From: Nemophila menziesii | Taxonomy: Eukaryota > Streptophyta > Magnoliopsida > Boraginales > Hydrophyllaceae | Length of the DNA: 64,000 bases | Direction of reading: 5' to 3' | NCBI GenBank assembly: GCA_029959085.1 | Contig: JARWIR010000042.1 | Coordinates: 4,992,544 to 5,056,543, forward strand | Shown here: positions 34,001-45,724 of the stretch, piece after piece | How the letters are laid out: every line of letters starts with the position of its first letter | Numbering within the stretch: the stretch's first letter is position 1 | Notes under the pieces: model-generated | What the model was told of the DNA's origin: nothing | Database searches by the model: none | What the model saw: the letters and a program-made list of their open reading frames with translations, nothing else | Translations under genes and position numbers: made by a program

Positions 34001-34625
34001 TATTATAAATATCTGTTAACCTAAAAATAAGCACATAACCCAAATATATCACATTCGCCATACTATCTTCTTTTACATCTTGTACCCACTTCACACTTAT
34101 TTCAACGTTGATACTTTCTCATTACACTATAGCCGACGGAAACCCTTCTATGATCTCTCAAATACAATACATATAATCAGTTTTTGCAAGATCTTACCCT
34201 ACGTTTCTAGAATGCGATCGTTGATCATTTCATTTCAACAAAAACAACCAGGTAAGACATTTTAGTACCCATTATGAAATTACATTTCAATTTAGTTAAT
34301 TAGGTTATGAATTTTTCATGATCGAGAATTAAAATCGACAATCTGAATTAGAATCACTTGATATAAATGATTTTTTCTGGATAAATTTTTCAATACCTCA
34401 ATCCATGAAAAAATAGTCAAATATAAAATTTTATCTGATTATCTTTTAACAATTATTTATTTATAAGGTTACTCTACTTACTTATTTGATTAGTTATTGG
34501 GGTTTTGTTATTTTATATATATTTTAGTTTAATTTTTATATAATTGATTTGATTAATTATAATTAAAAATGTTTAAATTTTAAATTTAAGAAAATTTACG
34601 CTCGAGAACAAATAATATTTTTAAT

Positions 34626-34701
34626 CAGTTGGATTAGCTCAATTGGTAAGAGTCTTACTATTTCTTTAGCACATGGAAGGTACATGGTTCAAATCCTCTT
34701 A
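34626..34701 (+). repeat. tRNA-like sequence, probable SINE remnant (copy B)
   Basis: Copy of 12327-12402 with the same A and B boxes. Confidence 0.5.
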
Positions 34702-35153
34702 GGGTTTGTTTCGATGGGGGGATGGGGAGGGATGCGATTGTATTAAAGGATAATAGCAATCCCTTCCCTTGTTAGTATTGGAAAAAAATTAGAGGGGATA
34801 GTTTATTAAAGGATTCTTACAATCCTTTATGAACCCCTATATATTCAATCCTTCCAATTTGGTGGGATTAGGAAGGAAGAATTCTTTTATTACGTTGTAA
34901 TGTCTAAATTACCCTTATTCTTTCTTTATAAAATATTTTAATAGGGGTATATAAGTCATTTAGTTATAAAAAGAATTCCTTCCTTCCATTTTCTTCTAAT
35001 CCAAACACCGGATACCTATAATTCTTTAATAAAACCTCTCCCTCTCTTTTTATTCAATCTAAACAAGATTAAATACTCTTATTTCCATTTTCTTTATTAT
35101 ACCCTCCTTTCTTATCCTTTATTAAAGAATCTCTCCTTAATTCAAACACACAT
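34702..35153. mobile_element. Tourist-like MITE, copy B
   Basis: 452 bp, same insertion as 12403-12853, TTA on both sides. One extra G in the first G-run and a few base changes distinguish it from copy A. Confidence 0.55.
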
Positions 35154-36269
35154 TTAGATATAAAGTACAAGGCTCTCGAATTTGATTGAAGAGAAACAAA
35201 AAAGAAATAATTATTTAAACTCATTTGGTTTTTTTTAGTCGATTTTTCTTTTTTTTTTTTAGTCGAAACATTTGGGTTGGATATATATAAACGTTAAGAC
35301 CCTAGGAATTTTTTTTTGAACTCATACTTTATCTTCTAGGACCGGCCTAACCTTTTACTTCGTCTTCAGTTGCATTCGTAAAATCCTCTTAAAATTGTAA
35401 AAAGAACATAACCCAAACCTTACCCCTTTAAGTCGGCCCAAACTTTTTCCTTTTTTAATACTTTAAGCAATTGAACAGTAAATTGAATTTATTTTTACAA
35501 AAAAGCGCAACTTATTAATCTTTCAAGTGTTAGGTGTAAAAGGAATGAATTTCTTTCTCATGTGAGTTGTAGGCATGCGATTGCTAATAAAAGGATGGAA
35601 AATTGTGAGCTGGTGAAAGAAAAATATGATCTGGAAAAGAGCTTGGTACAGATGGCTTGCGAGCAACGAGAGCTGCACAATCAACTTGCAAGTTTCGATA
35701 GAAGAGCATCCTTTCCTCCTTCTTCAGGTACATCCTTTGTGTCTCATTTTGTCTACTTACAATCTAATCTGATAATGTTGTCTTAATATTGAAGGTGGAC
35801 CCTCTGGGATAAGGCCTAGTGGTCATGCTGGCAGCTTCCCTACTTCTGTTCATCAGGTATGTATGCAAACACTAATTTATCAAAATATTTATATGAGTTG
35901 ATTTTATTGTTACATTATTGACACTTGATGCATTCTTCTCAGGGCAATCCATATGGTTCAACTTCAACTTCAAGGGAAAGATTTGATAGACATTGAAGGC
36001 TGCTCTTTGTCCGTTCTATCTGTTCTGCCTTGTGGATTATGGGTAGTCATTAAACACTGTGAAATATACATTTGTAGTGTTTTTTTTCTTTCTTTTATTT
36101 ATGATGCTTATACATATAGCTACAAATCAAAACCTTAATCAAATACATTGACCAGATCTGGTCAAACTAGTTTTTTTTATTATTTTTTTTATTTGTAAAT
36201 TATTTAAAGATGTATAATAAAGTTTTAAAGATGAATAAAAAAATTATTTTGACTTTTTTATGCTTTGGT

Positions 36270-36460
36270 TATTAATAATACTCATCAATTTTAAAGAGTC
36301 TCGTCAAATTTACGGGATACTCATCACATTTATCAGAGACTCATCAAAATTATCCGAAATACTCAGTAAAATATATAGAGTACTCCTTAAAATGTATAGA
36401 GTACTCATCAAATGTATAGAGTACTCCATTGTTTTTCCGATACTCATCAAATTTAGCCGA
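36270..36460. repeat. Minisatellite with ATATAGAGTACTC units, copy B
   Basis: Three close unit copies (36366-36430) where block A has six, with degenerate ACTCATCAAATTTA units before and after. Confidence 0.85.
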
Positions 36461-36475
36461 TACTCTATGTTTTTA

Positions 36476-36530
36476 CCGGTGACCGGAGGTCGGTGGTCGG
36501 AGGTCGGAGGTAGGTGGGTAGTGGTAGTGG
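36476..36530. repeat. GGTCGG/GGTAGG simple tandem repeat, copy B
   Basis: About half the length of the copy A array at 14233-14333. Confidence 0.75.
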
Positions 36531-37501
36531 AGAGAGAAACAGTGACAACACACTTTTTTTATCTTTTAGTGTTAGTAAGGGTATGAAAGACAATTGTCAA
36601 AACAAAAGTCCTTTGTAAGAAGGAATTCCTGGACCATACTTTATAGAAAAAAAATATAGTATTCAAAACCCTATGTATAATTCATCCATAAATATAAAAT
36701 AAGACCCTCTAGAAAAAAATTTAAAACTCAAATTTTATCTTCTAGGGCTGGCCCAACCTTTTTATTCTTCTCATCAGTATGTTTTTTTTGGTTGGGTTTA
36801 CGACCAACTTTAACAGTAGGTTACATACGTAAAACACTTTTAAAATTGTACAAAGAACAGAACCCAAATTTGCCCCTTTAGATCGGCCCAAACTTTTTCC
36901 TTTTTTCTAATATTTTGAACAGTAAGCCGAATTTATTTTATCAAAAAGAGGCGCAATATTTACAAGTGTTAGGTGTAAATTTTCAAAAAGAATATCTAAT
37001 TTTTCATCGAGCTGCAGCTCATTGGATCTTCGTCTCAAGTTTGCAAAAGGTTCGATTTCTATAATTCTATTTAATTTTATCAAAAGTTGATGATTGTATA
37101 TCGGTTAATTTAACATAAAATTGGGAAAATTGTTGATTGGTAATTTATTTGATTGTGATCTACATTTCTGATTTTGATGTAATATTATTTTCCCTCTATA
37201 TCGATTGAGTGCAGTATATTACGATTTAGTGATTATATGGTAAATAGTGGTTAAATTTATAAATTATTTTAGTATAGGTAATTGTGTTTTGTGTCCCTCT
37301 AAGTATGTATATGTACGGGTCTGCTTATCGATCTGACGTCTTTGATTAATTGAGTTTTGTGTTCCTCTAAGCATGTGTATGTACGGTTTGTATAGGTAAT
37401 TGTAGTTATAACTGGTAGTTGTGTTATTTAGACAGTGAAATTAAGTATAATGGTGTTAATTTTGTTGTACCGTTTGAAATGATTTATTTTTTGTATTACA
37501 G
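36531..37501. other. Intron 1-derived sequence upstream of B3
   Basis: About 99 percent similar by eye to 14334-15292. As for A3, no first exon lies between B2 and B3. Confidence 0.6.
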
Positions 37502-37505
37502 AGAA

Positions 37506-38388
37506 ATGGCTGATAACAATAAACTGGTCGAAGAACAAAGCTCTCTGCAGAGAGAGATATGTGCTGCTAAAGAGGAGCTGCAACGTAAGTATCGTGAGCT
37601 TGATGAAGCGCAAGACAATGAAGTTTATCGGTCAATGGGGCTTTACTTGAGAGTAGCCAAGCTGCAAACTGAGCTTCAAGCCATGGAGCCGCTGAAGAAG
37701 GAGGCTTCTGAGCTCGAAGCTGAAGTTGAGGAGGGGAATATTGAGGATCTGTCTGCTCAACTTCAGAAGATGAAAGATGAGCATCAGAAGTTGGTAGCTG
37801 AGAATCAGCAGATTCCCAAACTAATGGAAGACATTAATGAACTACAGCAAGAGCTTCACTGGACCAGGTTTGTTTCTCTTTAATATCTCTTTTATATTAA
37901 AAACCCCTTGGAATAATAATGAATGAATTTCTTTCTCATGGTGACTTGTAGGAATGCGATTGCTAATAAAAGGATGGAAAATAGTAATCTGGTGAAGGAA
38001 AGATATGATCTGGAGAATAGCTTGGCACAGATGGCTAGCGAGCAAAGAGAGCTGCACAATCAGCGTGCAAGTTTAGATAGAAGAGCATCCTTTGCTCCTT
38101 CTTCAGGTACATCCCTTCCCTTGTGTCTCTCATTTTGTCTACTTACAATCTAATCTGATAATGTTGTCTCTAATATTGAAGGTGGACCCTCTGGGATAAG
38201 GCCTAATGGTCATGCTGGCAGCTTCCCTGCTTCTGTTCATCAGGTATGTATGCAAACACTAAAATAATTTTTATCAATATTTAAAAGAATTGATTTTATT
38301 ATTCCATTATTGACACTTGATGCATTCTTCTCAGGGCAATTCATATGGTTCAACTTCAACTTCAAGGGAAGGATTTAATAGACATTGA
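37506..38388 (+). CDS. FLX-like coiled-coil protein B3 (four coding exons)
   Basis: Exons 37506-37867, 37952-38106, 38182-38243 and 38335-38388 join in frame to 210 aa, with GT-AG introns in the same phases as A3. The exon 2 coiled coil equals that of A3. Exon 3 differs by NAIANK for NTIANK and MASEQRE for MAREQRE, and exon 4 by one Asn for Ser. Exon 5 is different: it encodes GNSYGSTSTSREGFNRH, much closer to exon 5 of A2/B2 than to A3. B3 is thus a chimera with its 5' part from the recent duplication and its 3' end from an older paralogue. The family role (FRIGIDA-complex-type coiled-coil protein) is inferred from similarity only. As in A3, an own first exon is missing. Confidence 0.8.
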
Positions 38389-41345
38389 AGGGGCTGCTCT
38401 ATGTCTTATCTGTTCTGCCTTGTGGAATATGGGTAGTCATTAAACACTATGTGCAATATACATTTTGTAGTTTTTTTCTTTTTTTTCTTTTCTTTATGAT
38501 TGCTTATAGATATAGCTACAAATCAAAACCTTAATCAAATACATTGACCCTACTCTATCCCACCATGAGCTAAGCATAAACTTATATTTTGTTTGGATTA
38601 AAAGTGAGACAATGGGAACTTAGTCTTGAAAGTTTTTTGGTTTTATATTTATATCCATCTTTGTCTGTGTGATTAGGTGTTCTTACATACACACACACAC
38701 ACCTTCTTCCTCCATTACGATTTGGAAATATATAACAATACAGTGGTATGGATATGAAATGTTCATTCTGGTTTTTAGGCTATAAAATAGATTTTCTGAG
38801 AGAATATGAGGAGGAATACTCGATAATAGTTTTCCTAGTTAAATTTGAACACATATGGGGGTATTTTGGTAATTACGTGTTTCTATATGAACACAACAAA
38901 GATGTTCAAAGCTGATCCTCTTATGTTAGCCTGTGAGGGAAAAATCAGCTAGTGCATAACATAGCCTCTCTTCTGCAGCATCTTATTTTGTAGCTTCTCA
39001 TATATAAGTGTGAGCAAATGGTCCGCTTGGCCCATTCTCTCCACTATAACCTGGCACACATAGTCCGTGCCCACGGGCTTTGCGCCTACATTGGGCTTTT
39101 GTGTTAACTAATCCGGATTGACCCAACCCGGTTCAATTTTTTTAATATATAATAATATCATAAATGCAAAAATCCTATTGTGTGTGAATAATAACACTTA
39201 CTAGGTCATCCTTGCAAGCCTACTTAATGGTTATATATAATATAAATATATATATATATATATATATTTGGATCGCTGTAGCCTTTTGCCGGGTGAATAA
39301 AAAGGAGTACAGAAAAAAGGTTAAATTACAACTTGTATGTGCTTATGACTTTACATATTAGTTTCTTTTATAATTTACTAGGACTAATGCTTCAACTTTC
39401 TCGAAGCTATTCACACTCCTTTTATTAATATATTACAGTAAAAGAATGTACATATAGATGGAGAAGAAATAAAAATTCTACAACTAAATATCAATCATCA
39501 ACATTAAAATATTGAGTAGAGGACCATCAAAAACCCTCTGGAATGAGCCTTAATAAAGGTGCCCGAATTGAACTTTACGGAAATCCATGGACCTCAACCG
39601 ATAGATTGTATTTAGGTGAGGTGATACAGATATCGTTAAAAACACGCTTTTAATCCAAGACAAGTATTGTCGACCAAACCCTTTAGTGTAAACTTTCATA
39701 TTGTTGACTTGTTAGAAGGAGAATGGCTAGCGTTAAACCGGGAGGACCTCTTATGAGACTTTACACCGCTTGTATTCCCGGTGGTAAATTGCAGCTATAA
39801 AGCATTTTTACCACAAAAGAAAAAACTTGAAATAAAATGTAAAAATGAGCAACTCAAATAATGCTCTATCATAAATTTTTCCCCCTTCTCTTCCTATAAA
39901 TTAATAACATCTTGCCTCGACCTATGCGGTAGAAATTGACGCCAGATGCACCTAGGCGTCAACAGCTAGCTGCTTCTTCCATGACGACTAAGGCGCTAGT
40001 AAAAATGCTTGGTGTCTTAGTCGTCGTGGAGAGGCACCCTAGCCCACCTGATAAGTTGGGCCTCTATATTTTAGAGGTCACGGAGTAGAATTGCTAGATA
40101 GATTTTCTATTACGTTGGGCTTTATATTTTCCTTTTTTCTTAAAAGGACGAGCTGTCAATCTTGGCAATTTTCCTTTTTTTTTTATTGGTCATCGTACGT
40201 ATTTTGTCTAGATTAAGCCAAAATTTAATGCTTCCATTTATATATGATATCATTTTGTGGGTAATTAATGTTTCAAGTCTTACTTTTCTCCTTGAACAAC
40301 ACACATTTTTCTATATCTCGTTATTTGTGGGCCCTTTTTAATGTGTACAATAACCATTCCAAGAAGGCAAGATTGAGAAATTATGTGATGTTATTATGCA
40401 TTGTACTTTTATACTATGTTTTCTAATATCAGTGTTGTGCATTTAGATATACTTTTTTCTTCTTCTAATCGGATTTTCTCATTTTTGTTTCCTTTTATAG
40501 GTAAAGAGCTATGCCATGCTTTTCTGTGAGAATTTCTTAACGGTAAGGCATAATCAGGTATTATTCTTTTCCTTGAATTATTTATAATTAATGTAGCATT
40601 ATGTGGCCGCCCATGTTCAACTATTCTTACTTGTTGAAACATGGCATTACATGATATTCATCGTTTTGCTTGCTTTGTGGTACAAGGTATGATATTAATT
40701 TACTTAAGTTTCGTAACTCTAACAAATCTTTTAATCATTTTTGAATAATTACAAGTCCCAAAGATATTATACAGACTTGGTACAGAATCAGGAATGGAAG
40801 ATGGTTATTTGCAGGCAATAGTAATTACATTTTTTACTGTGATGTCTCATTTTATTTGTACAGTCAAATTTAGATAGCATTGATAAGAGTTGTTCCAGCA
40901 CAGTGAAATAACAACGATTGAAGGAAAGGCTATAGCATTACTTATTACTTAGAAGAAGCTGATACTCTTTTGAGGAATGTTTCGAAAAATTGAATCATAG
41001 AATGAGATTGCTTATGATCGTTTTTTTTTTTTTGTATATAGCGGTATGTTAAACTTTTTTCCTCTTGTAGTAATACATAAGATACTGCAGGATTGCTGTT
41101 AGCTATAACTTATTTGAAGTGTTTAAATAGGTTGTCAAAATTACAGGATACCTATTTTCTTGTTTTGCACTAAATCTGCTGATTTAGTTGTGCTTTTTTG
41201 ATGTTTTGAGGCTCATTTGTCATTCAAGAGTGATCTGTTGTTTGTACCGATGTTTTGTAATCAATTGAATTTCAAACCAAAAAAAAAAAAAGGAATCATT
41301 GAATTTTAACCAATTTATATAGGAAAAAGAATATGAAAAGGAGCA
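38389..41345. other. 3' flank of B3, older duplicate of 16204-18620
   Basis: Aligns with the A3 flank but with many substitutions and indels. A (CA)n run lies at about 38687-38702 and a (TA)n run at about 39246-39267. Near 40405 a short inverted match to 'atgccatgcttttctgtgag' and other conserved words recur in both flanks, without any open gene. Confidence 0.55.
39246..39267. repeat. (TA)n microsatellite
   Basis: Eleven TA units in a row, absent at the matching place in block A. Confidence 0.85.
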
Positions 41346-41496
41346 GAATCTAAAAAATATATTACTAAATATATTTCCACTGTTTTAAAAAGTATTTGCC
41401 ACGAAGGAAATCAAGGTTGTGCAAAATTGTCCAAAGAACACATTATAGTTTAGTCTATGTATCTAAAACCATACAAGCAACTTGATTCTTCATAAG

Positions 41497-41880
41497 AAAT
41501 CATTTGACCGTCAAATTTGGAAGGAAAGCATATTGATCGAAAAACATGAATATTCAGTGTTAAATCTCCACTGGAAACGGAAGCTACAGGAGTTATGTTT
41601 GCATGTAGAGCTCATGTTCGCTAGAGCTGTAAATCAATTTCTTAGGAGATATAGAATTTTCGAGAATGATTAAGTCAATGTCATCATGCCAATCTTGGAT
41701 TCATCATTGAAACCTATCAAGAAAATTTGAAATAGTTTAGAGTATATTAAATTCTAAACAGATCATTAGAAAGATTAACATGGTGGCGGAATGAGTGATA
41801 AAACAAAAGTTCAAAAGTATTTGATTAGTCAATGGATAGTCACCCTACCTCCCTTATTAGCCAAGTTTTTTGCTTGTGAG
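41497..41880 (+). pseudogene. RNase H-like fragment, diverged third copy
   Basis: Aligns with 10830-11217 but is more diverged and has other stops and gaps. It carries the EATGVMFAC-like and FEND landmarks. It lies upstream of the B4 first exon, the same relation as before A2 and B2, so this fragment is an old part of the repeated unit. Confidence 0.5.
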
Positions 41881-42379
41881 TCTGACTCTATAGGGATTTG
41901 CTAAACTGTTGTATTCTTTTGATCTATCAAAACTTTTTAATATTATGTCATTTCGATTGAAAAACTCTATTTGTACAATAATCTTTAGTTTGCACATTGA
42001 TTAAATGTTAAAATCTCTTTAAATCTTAGTTTTTTTTTCTTTGGTTGTTTGAATTGGTTTTGGTTGCGGTGGTGGTGACCGAGAGTGGTTTTGGTAGTGT
42101 TGCGGAGGAGAAGGAGATGGAGAAAGAAGAAAATGAAAAAGAAGAATAAATAAAAGGAATTAATGAGTAAATGACTTTGTCCTTTTATTTGTTTGGACAA
42201 AAAACACTTGATAGTGAACGGTCTTGAATTTCTTTCTAATAAAAAAATACTACAAGGATTAACGAATGTTGACATTTATTGAAAATATGGGATTTAAAAT
42301 ATTTATTTGCAAATATAAAGGTAAAACTTGTCCTATGAAACAAAAGTAAAGGTTTGATTGAGATATATATATATAATAT

Positions 42380-42629
42380 AATATAAATATCTGTTACCCT
42401 AAAAATGAGCACATAACATAAATAGATTACACTCGCCGAACGATCCTATTTTACTTCTTCAACCTCTTTCACGTTCATTTTAACGTTAATACTTTCTTAT
42501 TATACTATAGTCGACAAAAATTGTTTTCTGATCTCTCAAATATAATACATATACCCAGTTCTTGCGAGATCATACCTTACGTTTTTAGGATGCGATCGTT
42601 GATCATTTCATTTCAACAAAAGCAATCAG
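42380..42629 (+). pseudogene. Orphan FLX-like first exon, unit B4
   Basis: Matches the first exons of A2 and B2, including ATG CGA TCG TTG ATC near 42591, and ends CAATCAG before a GTCAGA donor, weaker than the GTAAGA of the other units. Intron sequence similar to A2 continues to about 43030. No downstream FLX exon follows before the BTB pseudogene, so the unit is truncated. Confidence 0.65.
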
Positions 42630-43037
42630 GTCAGACATTTTACTACCCATTTACATTTCAATTCAATTAATTAGATTATGACTTTTTTATGAATGGGAAT
42701 CAAAACTTGATAGTCTAATTAGAATCACTTGATATAAATGATTTTTTCTGGATAAATTTTTTTAATACCTCAATGTATATGAAATAGTCAAATATAAATT
42801 TTTATTTGTTTAATTTTTAATAATTATTTATTTATAAGATTACTTTACTTACTTATTTTATTAGTTATAGGTATATTGTGATTTTAATATATTTTTTGAT
42901 TTAATTTTTATATAATTATTTATTAAGTATATGATTGATTTGAATTATTAGAATTTATAATATTTACATTTTAATTAAAAAATTTACAGTAGGGAACAAA
43001 TAATTTTTTTTAACTCTGTTTACAATATATTTTAAAA

Positions 43038-43140
43038 ATTACTTAGTTTAATTAGATACCATATGAACAGACCTGAGAAAACCCATGTATGGCTTCTTCG
43101 ATTTCTCGATAAAGAGGTCAACAGTGGTTCGAATGTATAT
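43038..43140 (+). repeat. Possible tRNA-like remnant
   Basis: A B-box-like AGTGGTTCGAATG at about 43121-43133 follows an AGTTTAATTAGAT stretch. The A box is weak. It may be another SINE piece inserted in the B4 intron. Confidence 0.25.
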
Positions 43141-43820
43141 AAAAAGAATTTCTTTTTTTTATACTTCTTACAATTAGATAATGTCCATAAATCTTATAAT
43201 AAATCCCAAATTTATATTATATTACAAACCAACCCAAATAAGACCGTAAGTTAGAAATACAACATTATTGTTTAGAGTTTAAGTTGGAGAGAAACAAAAA
43301 TAAAAATAAAAATTACTAGTTCTTAAAATTATTTAGGTTGGATCTAATTATTTAGAAGAATTTTATTTGAATAAAAAAATCATTTATATATATATATATA
43401 CGTAAAAAAATTTATGTACATATAAACATTCACGGAGGTATAATATATATGTACATATCATGCTAACTTTTATAATAGGGTAAAGACATTGTGTAGCCTT
43501 TTAACTTTCTCCATGCACGAATCGCCCCCGATCATACGTTTTACCCTTTTTGGCCCTTGATGAACCCTTTTCGTGATACCGTTAGCCCTTTTTTTCATTT
43601 TTCTGTCAGTTGACCTTTAGTCAACGCCACATGGCGCCATGACACCGCCACGTCTGCGCCAACCGTCTTCGTCATCATCGTCCCTAAATAAAAAAAAAAC
43701 CTTTGAATGTTTGAATACTTCAAGTCTTCAACAATGGGAAAAAATTCTTTCAATATTCCAATATTATGAGATTATCATCTTACAGTTCTCTTCTTATCAG
43801 GTACAAAAGGCTAATAAGAA
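43141..43820. other. Spacer with simple repeats
   Basis: AT-rich DNA with a short (TA)n run near 43386. From about 43495 to 43640 the wording 'aactttctccatgcacgaatcgcccccgatc' and 'gttgacctttagtcaacgccacatggcg' is typical of repetitive intergenic DNA. No gene. Confidence 0.35.
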
Positions 43821-43841
43821 CTGACATTTGCTACTCTCTCG

Positions 43842-44670
43842 ATGGAACCAAATGTAAGTCTTTTATCTACATTATGCAATATTTGCACTATAAACCCCTA
43901 TATTCTTACATTACCTTATTCTTTCCCATTGCAGAATCTGATTATGGATGACCGACCCACAAGTGATGTAACTCGTGACGAATGGATCTATTGCCATTCA
44001 CGTATTGTGTCAAGCAAAAGCCATTACATAGCTCACGTATTATCAGAAGCACCCTTAAGGGAAATCCTCGATTTACGTGACTATGTCAACATTTTTTGCA
44101 ATGACGAGGCGGATTTCGACTCATACGTAACTATTCTTCGTCATTTATACAACCCTTTGGAGCTTTTCAACAGTGTCAAGAACTCTATCTCCGATTTAAG
44201 AACAACTCATAGACTTGGATGCCCAGATATAATCGCATCGTGTATCGAATTTATCGAAGTTGTACCATGGGAAGAAGCTGAAGAAGAAGTAATCGAAAAG
44301 CTCCCCATGTTGGTCCCACAAATCCCAGAGTTAGAAAAAGTACTTGCGTGAATCAGACCCCCGAATCATATCATTATCCTAAAACTTTTCAAATCCTCGA
44401 TGAATTTTGCCACCTCATCGCCACCACTTTCGATGTGAGGCTTCAAAATATCGACTCAAGAACAGCTTGAGTATATGATGTCAGAAGATGATGATGCTCT
44501 GTTAATAATAGCGGAAAACTGGGTTGAGGTTTCGTCAAGTGTAATAAAAGTTGTTGATTATCACGCAAATCCTTATATTCAAGTATCTAAGAGCTTCACA
44601 CTTAACATTCGAATTTTACGCACAAATAGCTCTAAAAGTAACAAATATTCAAAACTAGACAAAATATGAG
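43842..44670 (+). pseudogene. BTB/POZ domain protein pseudogene (At3g05675-like)
   Basis: An intron with a GTAAGT donor near 43853 and a TGCAG acceptor at about 43934 precedes the main exon. The exon reads MDDRPTSDVTRDEWIYCHSR, then EADFDSYVTILRHLY, LGCPDI, and VVPWEEAEEEVIEKLP. These match plant BTB/POZ proteins of the At3g05675 type, which are substrate adaptors for CUL3 ubiquitin ligases. The N-terminal DV...R part of the BTB fold is shortened. TGA at 44349-44351 cuts the frame. Homology then continues in other frames: FATSSPP near 44404 and EYMMSEDDDAL near 44470-44505. Frame breaks make it a pseudogene. Confidence 0.75.
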
Positions 44671-45097
44671 AATATGTCTATAATATGGAACAATCGTTCA
44701 AATATGCATACAATAACTTTTAAAAAATGTCTCGTGACTAGATTAATTTATCACATAATAAAGACATCAACTCCCAAGAATATTTGACCTTCACATATCA
44801 TGGTGATGAAGATGACTTCTCAAAATACGATCTTTTTTTTGACAGATTTCAAAATACTATCACTATAAGTCTAAATGCAAAGAAAAATATTCTCTTAGAT
44901 GGCATTGAAATGGATTTTCGTCGATTTCTGCTTGATTTGCTTTTCCATTTGAACAGTGGCCATGTTTTCCCCGTTCCTTTGTTTGCAAGTGGCTGAAACT
45001 GGTTGTTATGAACATCTTATTTATTTGGTTTGATTGTAATGTTGATATGTTGATATAATGAAAAAAATTATTCCGACAAAATGAAAATTACATTGCT
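44671..45097. other. Tail of BTB pseudogene region
   Basis: A 70-codon frame at 44784-44996 has an acidic start and a hydrophobic end but no domain I recognise. It could be a decayed C-terminal part of the BTB gene. Confidence 0.3.
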
Positions 45098-45099
45098 AG

Positions 45100-45301
45100 T
45101 CAATTTACTATCGAACAAGAGTGGATTCATTGTCAACGATAATCGATTATCGTAGAATTTAGTTTTTTTTTTAAATCCACATATGTCGTTTCAACAATAT
45201 GGTTAGACTATATTTTGATAAATGCAATTATTCCACCACGAGAGTGAAACTAATAAAATATAATTAGACAATGAATTCACTCTTGTACAATAGTCAATTG
45301 A
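45100..45301. repeat. Inverted repeat with internal perfect palindrome
   Basis: Arms 45100-45134 and 45267-45301 are inverted copies matching at 31 of 35 bases, separated by 132 bases. Next to the left arm, 45136-45153 is a perfect 18-bp palindrome, ACGATAATCGATTATCGT. It resembles a foldback MITE, but no terminal signature or target duplication could be settled. Confidence 0.7.
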
Positions 45302-45336
45302 TTATCAATGAATTTATTCTGAGAGCACTTTGAATT

Positions 45337-45390
45337 CAGAGTCATTTTGAATTTCGTAGTCATTTTGACTTCCGTAGTCATTTCGACTCC
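45337..45390. repeat. 18-bp tandem repeat, three units
   Basis: Units CAGAGTCATTTTGAATTT, CGTAGTCATTTTGACTTC and CGTAGTCATTTCGACTCC follow one another; a fourth, decayed unit follows at 45391. Confidence 0.75.
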
Positions 45391-45724
45391 AGTAAAATTC
45401 GATTCGAGAATCTCTTGGTCACTACATATTACTTTAACAATTAGAGCAAATGGCGATCTTTTTATAAATTGTATTTGGGTATAATCTATTTGTAGATATT
45501 ATCAACTTAAAAAAATATATAAATATAATTAATAGTTTATAAAATTAAGAGTAATATTGGATATCATTTAAAATCATATCACTTTTTTATTGTCTCCTAG
45601 GTGAATTTTAAATTGACCAATCATATAATTATTTTTTCTGATTTATCATTTTTTCTTTTTTTATAATTGGTTCGTTTAAAAGACGATAAAATGATAATTT
45701 AATTTAGGATGATATTGAAAAACC

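Larger units (their letters stand above)
34001..35996 (+). pseudogene. FLX-like unit B2, exon 2 deleted
   Basis: Near-identical to A2. The first exon ends at 34251. Exon 3 is 35573-35727, exon 4 35795-35856 and exon 5 35943-35996 with TGA. The junction 'ttaggtgtaa/aggaatgaatttc' at about 35537-35545 shows the same exon 2 deletion. Exons 3-5 remain open with good splice sites, including the REL and DRRAS segments and a C-terminus ending DRH. Confidence 0.8.

Noticed and set aside
41482..41673. 63-codon plus-strand frame as a small gene
   Set aside because: It is a shifted frame over the diverged RNase H fragment; the matching frames at 10830-11217 and 26717-27104 explain it.
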